Below the pieces are notes generated by a model. It was not told where the DNA came from. It saw only the letters and a program-made list of their open reading frames with translations, and made no database searches. This document shows positions 22,047 through 33,309 of a stretch of 64,000 bases of DNA, piece by piece. The position numbers and the translations under genes are program-made. Position 1 is the first letter of the stretch. Every line of letters starts with the position of its first letter. This stretch comes from Dactylorhiza incarnata (taxonomy: Eukaryota; Streptophyta; Magnoliopsida; Asparagales; Orchidaceae): assembly GCA_033032865.1 (NCBI GenBank), contig JAWHQI010000148.1:2437501-2501500 (forward strand), read 5' to 3'.

Positions 22047-22500
22047 GGTCATTGGCGCACGACCAGTGGTCGTGCGCGCTGGAGTTCTGTGATCGTGCGC
22101 CTACCTGGGTGGAGCCTAAAAAGTAAGAAATTTATAAAATACCATGTTCGCACGACCAGTGGCGCACGACCGGTGGTCGTGCGCACTATCGTAGGTGGTC
22201 GTGCGCACTGGTCGAAACAGAACTCATGAAAATGGTGTTAAGTGCGCACGAACAGTGGCGCACGACTGGTGGTCGTGCGCACTATCGTAGGTGGTCGCGC
22301 GCACTGGTCGAAACAGAACTCATGAAATTGATGTTAAGTGCGCACGAACAGTGGCGCACGACTGGTGGTCGTGCGCACTATCATAGGTGGTCGTGCGCAC
22401 TGTCTGAGACAGAACTCAGAAAAAAGGGTTAAGTGCACACGATCAGCAGCGCACGACCAGTGGTTGTGCGCAATCGAACCAGTGATCGTGCGCAGTGTTC
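22047..22500. repeat. U3 palindrome array of E (GCGCACGACCA-TGGTCGTGCGC)
   Basis: The first dyad (22055-22077) has 11-bp arms, GCGCACGACCA and TGGTCGTGCGC, around one base. Further dyads and half-sites follow. Part of the array is organised as 96-bp direct repeats (starts near 22145, 22241 and 22337). G carries the same motif. Confidence 0.92.
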
Positions 22501-22755
22501 CTGTACAGAATTTTACCAGGAACACCTGCACGACTCCTGTTTCTACAGAAATGCTAATCAGGCCACTAAAAGTGGCACTCAACAAAACGATAAGGCTATC
22601 AAAAGGGAATAAGCATAAAATACACCAAATTAGGCCAAGAAGTGCACCTAGCATAGAAAGATAAATATGAGCTGAAACAGGGCTAAAGTGCAGTGAAACG
22701 ACTAGAAAACCGGCCTAGATGAGTCCAAATATGTGTATATGATCAGTTCTCATCA

Positions 22756-22767
22756 CACCCCCAGACT
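22756..22767 (-). other. polypurine tract of E
   Basis: The minus strand reads AGTCTGGGGGTG next to the 3' LTR. Confidence 0.8.
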
Positions 22768-24480
22768 TACCTGTTTGCACGTCCCGAGCAAACAAAATCT
22801 AAGCAGACGGGGAAAAACAACTAGCTGACAGAGAAATTGCGACACCGAGTACCAAGCGAAGTTGCGTGCTCGCACACATAAAAATAAAACAGAGGAAATT
22901 TCTAAGTATGCATAACAGTTTGTACTTTTCTCAAATGCGTATCAAAAATTTATTACTACTCAAAAATAGAATCATGGCGAATCATCCGGTCACGCGTAGG
23001 GAGAAAATAAACTAATCGCAAAGGTGAGCATTGCCAAAGATCGAGGCTCAGGACAACCTCCAAAGGAATCCACCAATGTCGGTGACCATAGGCTTGCCTG
23101 TTCGCACTCTCTCCACCGCACTGGTTTGGCTCACTCACGAATCAGTAGGACTTTAGGTGATAATGGGGCTTAGGTTTCAGTGAGGTAAACAAGGATAAAC
23201 ATGGAGGCTACGCACCAAACCCAAATGAGCTAGCATAAACAAAAAATAATCTATCTGTTAACCCAAATATATGCGAGTACACCACACCCCCAGACTTAAC
23301 TTCTTAACAATGGGTGTGTGCACTGCCCACTCCCAAATATAAATCAACAATTATTTTCAATTAAACTTTTTCTTTCTTTATCCATTTTTTCAATTTTCTT
23401 TTTCTCTTTTCTATTTTTTTTTCTTTTCTTTTCACAACAAAATCAGCAGATTAAACATTGAAGCACATACACATTTTCACAAAAATATTCACCACATCAA
23501 CACCCTGAATGAATATATAAAATACTAAAGCTCGACTTGGGTGCGCGACTAGGATCGACTATGAGGCTTTGGTGAAATAATGGTGGAGCTGAATCAAAAG
23601 AAGGGGTAGGCACAACGGGGCTAACGAGGATAAGACATTAGGATTGGTACAAAGCTCAACCGGGCCAAAATGAAGGCCTACATCACGTTCGTGCACTGAA
23701 CTAACCTATACCCATGCTTCGAGAATAGCTTGGGGCAAGTTCTTAGCTAACGAAAAAGACTATCTGTCCTCCCGACTCGAGCAATGTAAACCTAATGCCC
23801 AGCTACACACATCCCTAAGCTACCGTTTGATTCACACCGAATTCACCATTTTTGAGTAGAATAAACAGTATTGACGCAAATAGAAAAATATAAAATTATA
23901 AGCATACAGAAAAATTAAATCTGCTCAAATTTCTACATGAAACGAGAGCACTCGACTAGGACACTGCAGGAGTCAACATTTTACTCTGTTTCACAATCCT
24001 AAGTCAGCATGATGATTTGCCCGAATCTTGCTCAAGAAATGAGTTTAACTCGCGGCACAGACAGCTAATCACGCGCTCAAGTGGTTGCAAGTGGTATGTG
24101 ATGCAATGATCTAAACGAAATAAATCAATAAAAGCTTCTAGTATGCATATGCAGTGTGCATGTGCATTGGGTAACACATACTAGCTCTCCCCCAGACTTA
24201 ACCTAAGAAGTACATCACATGATATTAAAATGAAAATCAGAAAGAGAAAGGGAGAGAGGTTACCCCATGCTCAGCTAGTGAGCATACCAGAAGACGCGTG
24301 ACTGACCGAGGCCGCCCCACCACCATACGAAGAATCACAACCACCATCATATAAGATGTGCAATGAATACCTGCAAGGTGGGTGAGCTCCGCAAAGCAAA
24401 AGCAAAAATGTAAAAAAACTGAATTGAAACATGTTAGAAAAACAGAAATCAGCAAATCTGGGTTGTCTCCCAGCTGCGCT
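22768..24480 (-). other. conserved noncoding block of E
   Basis: Collinear with D 7521-8700 and, over its full length, with G 61424-63110: TCCCGAGCAAACAA, CATAGGCTTGCC, CACTCTCTCCACCGCACTGG, a pyrimidine tract (23360-23430), GAGTCAACATTTTACTC (about 23970). It ends near GGGTTGTCTCCCAGCTGCGC (24461-24480). No ORF. Confidence 0.75.
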
Positions 24481-24517
24481 TTTATTTTATGTCCTTAAGC
24501 TGGACCAAATACCTGTA

Positions 24518-24853
24518 TTATAATTGTTTATAGAGTGCAGAAATAAAATAAAAAGTGCATGAAACAGAGAGTTTCACAAAATAAGAGATAAAAAGAAAAT
24601 CAGCTGTAGGGCTTTTATGGTGCCCGTCTCCCAATGTCACCAGCTGACACTCCTTGTTTATAATGGCGCCATCGTATAACATTAGTCGATGCCCGTTGAC
24701 CTTAAATTTGTCTCCCTTATCCCCTGATATTTCGATGGCACCAAAGGGAGAGACATCGGTCACTGAGAAGGGACCGCTCCACCTCGATTTTAACTTTCCT
24801 GGAAAGAGGCGGAGACGGGAGTTGTAAAGCAGCACTTGGTCCCCAATTTTGAA
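24518..24853 (-). pseudogene. pol: E integrase C-terminal module
   Basis: In frame with the integrase core but cut off by a TAG at 24854-24856. Contains [22 protein letters not shown], nearly identical to D's C-terminal module, then about 70 further residues to a stop at 24518. Confidence 0.85.
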
Positions 24854-25489
24854 CTACTTCGGGATGATGTGTCGATCATGCCATTTTTTTGTTTTCTCTT
24901 TGTAGATGCGAGCATTTTCATAAGCGAAATGCCGGAGCTCTTCTAATTCGTTGAGTTGGGAACGACGCACCTCGGCCGCGGCTCCAATGTCCATGTTCAA
25001 CAGTTTGGTTGCCCATAATGCTTTATGCTCCAGCTCCACAGGGAGGTGGCATGCCTTGCCATAAACTAGTTGAAACGGAGTCATGTCGATAGGTGTTTTG
25101 AAAGCGGTCCGGTAAGCCCATAATGCGTCGTCGACCTTTTTAGACCACTCCTTCCTATTTGAATGTATCGATTTCTCGATTATTCGCTTGAGCTCGCGGT
25201 TGGATACTTCTACTTGTCCACATGTTTGGGGGTGGTATGCTAATGAAATCTTATGATGGACCCCAAATTTTTTCATGAGCTGCCCAAACTTCTTATTACA
25301 AAAATGACTTCCGCCGTCGCTGATAATAGTTCTCGGCGTCCCAAACCTGGAGAAGATATTCTTGTGGATAAAGTGTAGCACTGTGCTGGCGTCATTCGTG
25401 GCAATCGCCTCGGATTCCACCCATTTTGAGACATAGTCAACTGCCACAATGATATAATGCTTACCATGAGACATGGGGAAAGGACCCAT
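24854..25489 (-). pseudogene. pol: E integrase core
   Basis: Holds SDGGSHFC and GQVEVSNRE (catalytic Asp and Glu), [34 protein letters not shown] in shorter segments, and the linker to the C-terminal module. The first catalytic Asp (WGIDFMGPF) sits at the junction with 25495, where one G is missing and the frame shifts. Confidence 0.88.
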
Positions 25490-25494
25490 AAAGT

Positions 25495-27762
25495 CTATCC
25501 CCAGACATCAAATGGTTCGCAAACCAGCATGTTATTGAGGGGCATCTCATCACGCCGAGAGATATTTCCGGTCCTTTGGCATTCGTCACACTTGGTGACA
25601 TAGGCATGGGCGTCCTTGAAGAGGGTAGGCCAAAATAATCCGCATTGCAAAAATTTTCGTGCTGTTCGAACGGCCCCGAAATGCCCGCCAGCTTCTCTGT
25701 CATGGCAGTGCTGCAGTACAGACTGAAACTCTGCTTCAGGAACGCAGCGCCTGATAATTCCATCACTGCATGTGTGGAATAAGAGCGGGTCTTCCCAAAA
25801 ATAATATTTTGAGTCAGAGGCAAGCTTCCGTCTTTGCTGAGGGGACAAATTCGGAGAGAAGGTTTTACAAGCCAAGTAGTTAGCGATGTCAGCGTACCAT
25901 GGGGCAATTGGAGGGGGCGTAGTGATTGCGAATAATTTTTCATCCAGAAAATAATCGTTCGTTTCCTCCACACAGCTGTTGGGAGTGTCGTACTCCAAAC
26001 GCGAAAGATGATCAGCTATCACGTTCTCCACCCCTTTCTTGTCTTTGATTTCCAAATTGTATTCCTGCAAAAGTAAAATCCAACGAATTAGACGCGATTT
26101 GGATTCTTTTTTACTGAAAAGATACCTGAGTGCAGCGTGGTCCGTGTACACGATTACTTGGGAAAGCACCAAGTATGAGTGAAATTTTTCAAAGGCGAAG
26201 ACCACGGCTAGCATTTCTTTCTCCGTGGTGGAATAGTTTGCTTGCGCGCTGTTAAGAGTTCGACTGGCATACGCAATGGTGTGAAAAGTCTTGTCTTTCT
26301 TTTGACCGAGTACAGCACCCACGGCCACATCACTTGCGTCACACATGATAATAAAGGGTAAATTCCAGTCGGGTGCCACCAAAATTGGAGCCGAGATGAG
26401 TTGTCCCTGTAAAGTTTCAAAGGCCTGCATGCATGCATCGTCGAAGTGGAAGGGGACGTCCTTAACAAGCAAGCGAGATAAAGGCTTTGAAATGGATGAA
26501 AAGTCCTTAATAAACCTTCGATAGAATCCCACATGACCAAGAAAACTTCGGATACCTTTCACTGACGTAGGTGGAGGGAGGTTTCTGATAACACTTACCT
26601 TCGCTTGATCCACCTCGAGCCCTTGGCAGGAAACCTTATGCCCCAACACAATTCCTTCGCGCACCATAAAGTGGCATTTCTCCCAGTTCAAGACAAGATT
26701 GGTGTCCTCACACCGCTTCAAAGTCTTGGCAAAATTCACGAGGTAAGTATCGAAGCTGCTGCCAAATAAAGTAAAGTCATCCATGAAAACTTCGAGGAAG
26801 TCTCCCACCATGTCAGCGAAAATAGCGAGCATACAGCGCTGGAAAGTTGCAGGGGCATTACACCGTCCGAATGGCATTCTCTTGAACACGAAGGTACCGG
26901 AAGGACATGTAAATGTTGTTTTGTCTTGATCAGACGGGTCTATTAAGATTTGATTGTAACCTGAGTACCCATCCAAGAAACAGTAGTAGTCCTGCCCCGC
27001 TAACTTTTCTAACATCTGGTCAATGAAGGGGAGTGGGAAATGGTCCTTGCGTGTAGCATCATTCAGCTTGCGGTAATCGATGCAGACTCTCCACCCGGTG
27101 ATCATTCGGGTAGGTAGCAACTCGTTCTTTTCATTGGCAACGACGGTGATCCCTCCCTTTTTTGGTACCACCTGAACTGGGCTGACCCATTTGCTGTCGC
27201 TGATTGGGTAAATGATACCAGCGTCTAAGAGCTTTATCACTTCTGCCTTCACTACCTCTTGCATTTTTGGGTTCAAATGCCTTTGGGGCTGTGCTGTGGA
27301 TTTGTACTGATCTTCAAGGAGGATCTTATGCATGCAGACCGTGGGGATGATTCCCTTAATGTCTGCAAGAGAGCGTCCGAAGACTTTATGGTACCTTCTC
27401 AGCACACCCACCAATGCGGTTTCGTTGGCGGCGGAAAGAGCTGCGGAAATAATCACTGGATGCGTGGCATTTTCTCCAAGAAAAACGTACTTTAGAGAAT
27501 CCGGTAGTTGTTTGAGAGCCGGAAAAATGTTTGGATCAGCAGAATCACTGGATGGCTCTCCAATTGAATGCGAAACATCGGGCTGGTTCAAATGTGCACT
27601 GTCATTGCCCACGTCCTCGCGCTGCCAACACATCTCGTTGTCATCCAAACCCGCATCGATCTGGCCATCGAATTCTTCAAGCGGCTCTGCTGGTTCGCAT
27701 TCTGTGATTTCGAAGAGTTGCGACGGGTTGTGGACGTTGAAGGATATAGCGTCCTCCCCCAA
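25495..27762 (-). pseudogene. pol: E pol: RT, RNase H and integrase zinc finger
   Basis: 755 open codons. RT at roughly residues 165-370, with VVPKKGGITVV, CIDYRKLNDATRKDHFPLPF, MPFGRCNAPATFQR and the catalytic FMDDFTLFG. RNase H follows with CDASDVAVGAVLG, TEKEMLAVVFAF and YTDHAALRYL. The HHCC finger ends the frame (HCHDREAGGHFG...CDECQ). Unlike D, the RT here is uninterrupted. It is separated from protease by one nonsense codon at 27781 and from the integrase core by a frameshift. Confidence 0.9.
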
Positions 27763-27780
27763 TCTGAGCGTGAGCTCCCC

Positions 27781-28191
27781 CTACTCCACATTAATGATAG
27801 CACGAGCTGTAGCGAGAAAGGGCCGCCCCAAAATAATGGGTACTTTAGTATCAACCTTCATGTCGAGGATGACAAAATCGGCTGGAAAAGCGAGACCGTT
27901 TACTACTATTGTGAGGTTCTCGACAATTCCTGACGGTTTTTTGATCGACCGATCAGCTAGCTGTAGCATTACCTGCGTCGGCTTCAAGGTCCCTGCACCT
28001 AGTTTACGAAAGATAGAGAGCGACATCAAGTTGATTGATGCTCCCAAATCACAGAGCGCCTGGCTGAAACGGTGATGACCGATCCTGCAAGGAATAGTAA
28101 AGCTGCCCGGATCTTTGCACTTCGTGGGCATATTGGAGACGATGGCAGAGCATTCCTCAGTGAGATCGATAGTCTTGAGGTCCTCCAACAT
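27781..28191 (-). pseudogene. pol: E protease region
   Basis: In frame with the RT block, ending at TAG 27781-27783. Contains ALCDLGASINLMSLSIF (active Asp in DLGA) and VPIILGRPFLATARAIIN, the full motif that is shortened in D. Upstream, one A is missing near 28185, so gag and protease are out of frame. Confidence 0.85.
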
Positions 28192-29369
28192 TTCCGCTTT
28201 GAAATCAAGTCTTTCAAGAACTTGGAGTAGCCCGGTATTTGAGAAATGGCTTCAATCAGTGGGATGCTCACTTGCACTCCTTTCATTATTTCCAAGAATT
28301 TGCGGAATTGCTTCTCGGATTTCTCGTTTCGTAAACTGTGGGGAAATGGGGGGTGAACAACACTTCTCGAGGGTTATGCCTCGCTCACGGGGTCCGGCTC
28401 AATATGAATCTGAGTCTGCTTCTCGGCTATGTCTGCATTGCACTTGTCAGTGGAGCTCACAAGTGGTTCCTGTCGAGGAAGATTGTCAACACCTCTACAG
28501 CTTCTCAATCGCATGGTATTCACAGACTCCGGAGGCTGACTTGCAAGCCCAGAAACGACATTGGCAAGAGTCCCTATAGTAGAGTGAAGCTGTTGAATTG
28601 CTGCTGATTGGTCATTCATTTTATTCAGCATCCCGACCACCAAGGTCGCTAACTGTTCCATTTTCCCTGACGGCACATGATCCGCTGCCCCATTGAATGT
28701 CACTGCATTAACTTCAGCAGTACTGGGGGGAAGAATGACATGACTCCAGTGCTGGCTGGTGTGAACAATGTTCACGACCACTTCCCACGCGTCCTTCCCC
28801 AATTTATTAAACAGGGCCCCTCCGGCTGCCATATCGAATAACAGACGGAATTTGTCCAGCACGCCGAAATAAAAAATCTGAATCAAAAAGACTTCTGATA
28901 GGTCTTCACGGTAGCATCCCCTATGCAGGGATTGAAAACGCTCCCAGGCATCCACTAACGTCTCCTCCTTTCCCTGACCGAAGGTTATGAGTTCCCTGTA
29001 CTTGTCCAAAACTCGAGTACGGTGTTGAAACTCATGCAAAAATCTCCCTTCGAGCTGCTTCCATGTGGTCGCCTCTCTTTTCCGGATATCCCAGTACCAA
29101 CTTTTGGCTTTATTATGTAGGGAAAATGAGAATGCCAGGATCTTTTGCAGGTCGTTTTCAACTCCACTGAATATACATGTATAATAAATTTCAAAGAAGT
29201 CCTGCACGTGTTGTACCGCATCTTCATGCTTATTCCCACTGAACTTGCAATTCCCAGTCATATACTCAATGATGTCGGAGGAAATCCTGAAGTCGTGATC
29301 ATTCCTTTGTGCTTGAACCTTTAAATCACTTAAACTTCCTTGATAGATGTATTCCCGAATGGAGGTCAT
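28192..29369 (-). pseudogene. gag: E gag
   Basis: Likely start is the ATG at 29369 (MTSIREYIYQ). The frame is open to 29504, but that extension is hydrophobic and unlike gag. Capsid motifs: AKSWYWDIRKREATTWKQL and LVDAWERFQSLHRGCY. The frame stops at TAA 28374; the same frame continues with FRKFLEIMKGVQVSIPLIEAI, then a one-base deletion near 28185 leads into protease. The AITLRSGKE hallmark is degraded to a TMRLRSCRG-like form. Confidence 0.85.
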
Positions 29370-29541
29370 GCTAGGAATACTTGAAACCCAAAAGATCAGC
29401 GCACGATGGGACGAACGAAGGTAATTAGTGTGCATATAAAAAAGAAACAAAGACAACAGAGGTAAACAAAGAGAAATAATAAAAGAGAATAGTTCCTCGT
29501 GCAACGATTCTTCACGCAGACAAATTCATCACGTCTGCATT

Positions 29542-29558
29542 CCCCGGCAACGACGCCA
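29542..29558 (-). other. tRNA-Asp primer binding site of E
   Basis: The minus strand reads TGGCGTCGTTGCCGGGG, one substitution from D's site. Confidence 0.88.
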
Positions 29559-30445
29559 AAAACTTGATGCGATGTTCGGCAAGTGCACCGGTCGCGCAAG
29601 TAATAAATGTTGGGAATAAGATCCCCGAGTGTCGGTCTCTTGAGGAATGCAAGTTGGGTGAACGGATTGCATTGTGTGACAATTGTTACACAAGCGGGAA
29701 CAATCACAGAAAATGGGGTTTTGATTTGTTTTCCTACCGTTAACAACAATAAAAGAAATGCGGGTCGAAATCACCGCTTCACAAGGTGAGATGGATGCAA
29801 CGGCCGCGATGCCGAGCTTCGTGAGGCGGATGGACGGTGCACATGCGAATGAAGTGATCACTAGTGCGGGGAGTGAGGGTCGCAAACACCTCTTTGCAAA
29901 TCACCGTTAGCTCTTGCTAACGCGAATCGAACACGATGAGTGCGTGAGTGAGTGAGTGAAGGTGAGACGTATCACAAGCAAATACTGAAGAACGGATAAG
30001 AAACAACCATTGCATTTAAACTAAACATCATGATATTCAAGTTTAAATGATTCAAAGGAGTACAACAAGGGGAGGAAGAAATCAACCAATGGACGAAGAC
30101 TAGCGGCCGTTCACGGCCGGAATTATAGTATGTCAAGCTACCTCCGGACTCGGGCAGACTGTGCTTCCGGCGTTGAGAGACTGTCACGACCTATCCACGT
30201 GCTTCCGTCGTCTTCTACCTCAGGATGACTATTCTTTTCACCGGACCGAACTGGAGATAGCTTGCTTGAGTGCTTGCGGAGGGCGGAGAATGCTCCCGGA
30301 CGATGGAGGATTGCTTAGAATGGCTGGAGATGACTTCCCCTTGCGGAGAAGATGAGGTGGAGGTGGCTGGAAGTGGAAAACGATGGCGTACGGATGGCAA
30401 ATCGCGCTCCCGGAACTCCCCATATCCCTAATCTGCGGATCAGGA

Positions 30446-30454
30446 CCTTATATA
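30446..30454 (-). promoter_or_regulatory. TATA box of E right LTR
   Basis: TATATAAGG on the minus strand, downstream of the array. Confidence 0.75.
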
Positions 30455-30478
30455 GGCGCTGGAATAAATACTGCGCAC

Positions 30479-30930
30479 GGTCATTGGCGCACGACCAGTG
30501 GTCGTGCGCGCTGGAGTTCTATGATCGTGCGCCTACCTGGGTGGAGCCTGCAAAGTAAGAAATTTATAAAATACCATGTTCGCACGACCAGTGGCTCACG
30601 ACCGGTGGTCGTGCGAACTATCGTAGGTGGTCATGCGCACTGGTCGAAACAGAACTCATGAAAATGATGTTAAGTGCGCACGAACAGTGGCGCACGACTG
30701 GTGGTCGTGCACACTATCGTAGGTGGTCGTGCGCACTGGTCGAAACATAACTCATGAAATTGATGTTAAGTGCGCACGAACAGTGGCGCACGACTGGTGG
30801 TCGTGCGCACTATCGTAGGTGGCCGTGCGCACTGTCCGAGACAGAACTCAGAAAATAGGGTTAAGTGCACACGATCAGCGTGCGCCGACCAGTGGTCGTG
30901 CGCAATCGAACCAGTGATCGTGCGCAGTGT
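30479..30930. repeat. U3 palindrome array in E right LTR
   Basis: The first dyad, at 30487-30509, is identical to that in the left LTR. Later units show single C/T or G/A changes. Confidence 0.92.
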
Positions 30931-31187
30931 TCCTGTACAGAATTTTACCAGGAACACCTGCACGACTCCTGTTTCTACAGAAATGCTAATCAGGCCACTG
31001 AAAGTGGCACTCAACAAAACGATAAGGCTATCAAAAGGGAATAAGCATAAAACACACCAAATTAGGCCAAGAAGTGCACCTAGCATATAAAGACAAATAT
31101 GAGCTGAAACAGGGCTAAAGTGCAGTGAAACGACTAAAAAACCGGCCTAGATGAGTCCAAATATGTGTATATGATCAGGATTCATCA

Positions 31188-31192
31188 CCTTA
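31188..31192. repeat. target-site duplication of E, right (CCTTA)
   Basis: Matches 21128-21132. Confidence 0.92.
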
Positions 31193-31856
31193 ACCTGACG
31201 TTTCGACTTTTGATGCATTCCCTTATAAATATGACTCGACCCAAGATGCCCTATATCACGCTCTCCTGATCTTGAGTTTGGCAAGTCCATTATCATGGCT
31301 GGGAAAAGGAAGTCGCATTCTGGTAAGTTGCCCTCTGAGAAAAAGTCAAAAAAGGAAAAATTGGCTCAGCGCTTGCAAGATTTTTTGAGCCCCATAAAGT
31401 TACCATCGTGGAGTTTACTAACTGTTGCAAAATGTATCCACTTACGTCAGGAGTGATCACGAGAATTCCCACCCCTGATGATCGGATTAACATTATTCTA
31501 GAAGGATAAATTGCGGTTCCTTTTGAATCACTTTATTTCTGTCTCAGGTTTTCATTATGGACTGAACTCATCACGATCTTTGAGTACTATGGTATAGTGT
31601 TGAGTCTAGTGGTTCCGGTCTCTAACCTTAATCTTGTCTCATTTTTCATATATCTTCTCAGGGAATAGGTCTCCTAGAATCTACGAGTGTTCAGAAACAT
31701 GTTCTTAATAAGTTCTCAGAAAGATGACATTGTCTTAATTGTTGGCTTGCGAGTGCGAGTTCGTAATCTAATAAACAAGGCCCACCATTGGATCATGAGC
31801 ATTATCATTTATTCGGGTGACCTTGGTCCTCTACTTGTCTTACCTACATTACCCTA
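31193..31856 (+). pseudogene. tandem duplication unit 1, second part (Y1): 5' part of an H-like gene
   Basis: A TATAAATA box at 31224-31231, then ATG at 31295 (MAGKRKSHSGKL, Lys-rich). A stop follows after about 50 codons, then decayed coding with RIPTPDDRINIILEG and LSLVVPVSNLNLVSFFIYLLRE. The layout recalls the plant 'putative gypsy-type transposon' family (PF04195-like), an inference from motif order only. Several stops make it a pseudogene. It ends where unit 2 begins. Confidence 0.55.
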
Positions 31857-33309
31857 AACCCAATCTACTCGAAACCAGGAGATCTCCACCCCTGCCCTAG
31901 GCGCGCAACTACACAAGTAAATTCTCGTTCTTATACTAACTTGTTTATTCTTTTCCATCGTGCCGTAATGCCCTGCAACCCTTTTATATTCCAGGTCGAT
32001 TCTGGCAGAATCTCCAAGTCATATAGATGAGGAGTACCCTCTGGTTCTTCATAATAATTACTCGCTATGGATATGAGTTCAATGATTAGAGAAAGTGCAG
32101 GTAGAGGTAATTTCAGAGATGAAGAGACTCTCTGCGTAATGCAATGAGGCAATGCTAGCGAGTATAGCCAGTTTTTCCAAGAAGTCCTGGGACAGGATGG
32201 ACCCGGATGTGAATACGCCCGATCCTAACGCTAATAAGAGCAGAAAAGAAAAGGAAAAGGTTCTCCTAGAGAAGGATAAGGTAAGGATTCATGTTATTAT
32301 CGTATGTTTTTATTAGTTAAAGGCCCATATGGACGTTGCGGTTTCTAAATTGAGTGAAATTATTGCTAACTTAGGGTTAGAGAAACAATCCTAAGAGTGA
32401 TTCTAGTTTTGTAAATCAATTATGAGGGGATTAATCTCTTCTCTTTTTCTTTCAAGTTTCATATGAACACTCTGCCTTTGAATTATTTTTATGTTTTAAT
32501 TACTGTATTCACATGTTGTGTTTGTCGAACAAGCGAATAACTGTTTTCTATTGTTACGAATTCTTATGTAGATTGATGTGAGATCTGATTTGAATTTTAT
32601 ATTGTACTCGCTTTTCCTAGCGGTGTGGTTTTGAGAAGCCTTAACCCGACGTTTCCACTTTTGATGCATTCCCTTATAAATACGGCTCCATACAGGATGC
32701 CATATATCATGCTCCCCTGATCTTGAGTTTGGCATGTCCTTTATCATGGATGGTAAAAGGAAGTCGCATTCTGATAAGTTGACCTCTGAGAAAAATTCAG
32801 AAAAGGAAAAATTGGCTCAGCGCTTGATAGAATTTTTGAGCCCCATAAAGTTTTCATCGTGGAGTTTACTTGGTGTTGCAAAATGTATCTGCCTATGTCA
32901 GGAGTGATCGCAAGAATTCTCACCCCTGCTGATCAGATTAACATCATTCCAGAAGGATAAATTGCGGTTCCTTTTGAATCACTTCATTACTGTCTCCGAT
33001 TTTCATTATGGAATGAACTCATCACGATCTTTGAGAACTTTGGTATAGTGCTGAGTCAAGTGGTTCCGGTCTCTAACCTTATTCTTGTCTCATTTTTCAT
33101 ATATCTTCTCAGGGAATAGGTCTCCTAGAATCTATGAGGGTTCAGAAACATGTTCTTAATATGTTCTCACAAAGAAGGCATTGTCTTCTTTGTTGGCTTG
33201 TGAGTGCGAGTTCGTAATCTAATAAACAAGGCCCACCACTAGATCATGAGATTTATCAACTATTCGGGTGAACTTGTCCCTCTGCTTGTCTTACCTACAT
33301 TGCGAGAAG
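31857..33309 (+). repeat. tandem duplication, unit 2 (X2 then Y2)
   Basis: X2 (31857-32638) matches 20339-21132, and Y2 (32639-33309) matches 31193-31856. Unit length is about 1.46 kb in both copies once E is removed. Confidence 0.85.
32675..32682 (+). promoter_or_regulatory. TATA box upstream of H copy 2
   Basis: TATAAATA in CCCTTATAAATACGG, about 65 bp before the ATG at 32746. The same box precedes copy 1 at 31224. Confidence 0.55.

Larger units (their letters stand above)
21133..22755 (-). repeat. E left LTR (3' LTR)
   Basis: On the plus strand, TGATGCGATGTTCGG to TTCTCATCA. It matches 29565-31187 at equal length with only scattered differences. Confidence 0.93.
21133..31187 (-). mobile_element. 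E: Athila-type Ty3/gypsy retrotransposon without ORF3
   Basis: 10,055 bp, minus strand. Two 1,623-bp LTRs with TG...CA ends, a tRNA-Asp PBS (29542-29558), gag, protease, RT, RNase H and integrase, then directly the conserved noncoding block and PPT. Pol carries one-base deletions and nonsense codons. Compared with D, the cassette holding ORF3 and the internal palindrome array is absent between integrase and the noncoding block. Confidence 0.92.
29565..31187 (-). repeat. E right LTR (5' LTR)
   Basis: 1,623 bp, the partner of 21133-22755. Palindrome array at 30479-30930 and TATA box at 30446-30454. Confidence 0.93.

Noticed and set aside
22047..22500. CRISPR-like look of regularly spaced palindromic repeats in E
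   Set aside because: Spacing and units are irregular, spacers are themselves repeated (96-bp units), no cas genes, and the setting is a plant LTR.
28374..29504. Start of E gag at 29504
   Set aside because: The first 45 residues are hydrophobic leader-like sequence next to the PBS. The Met at 29369 fits gag better.
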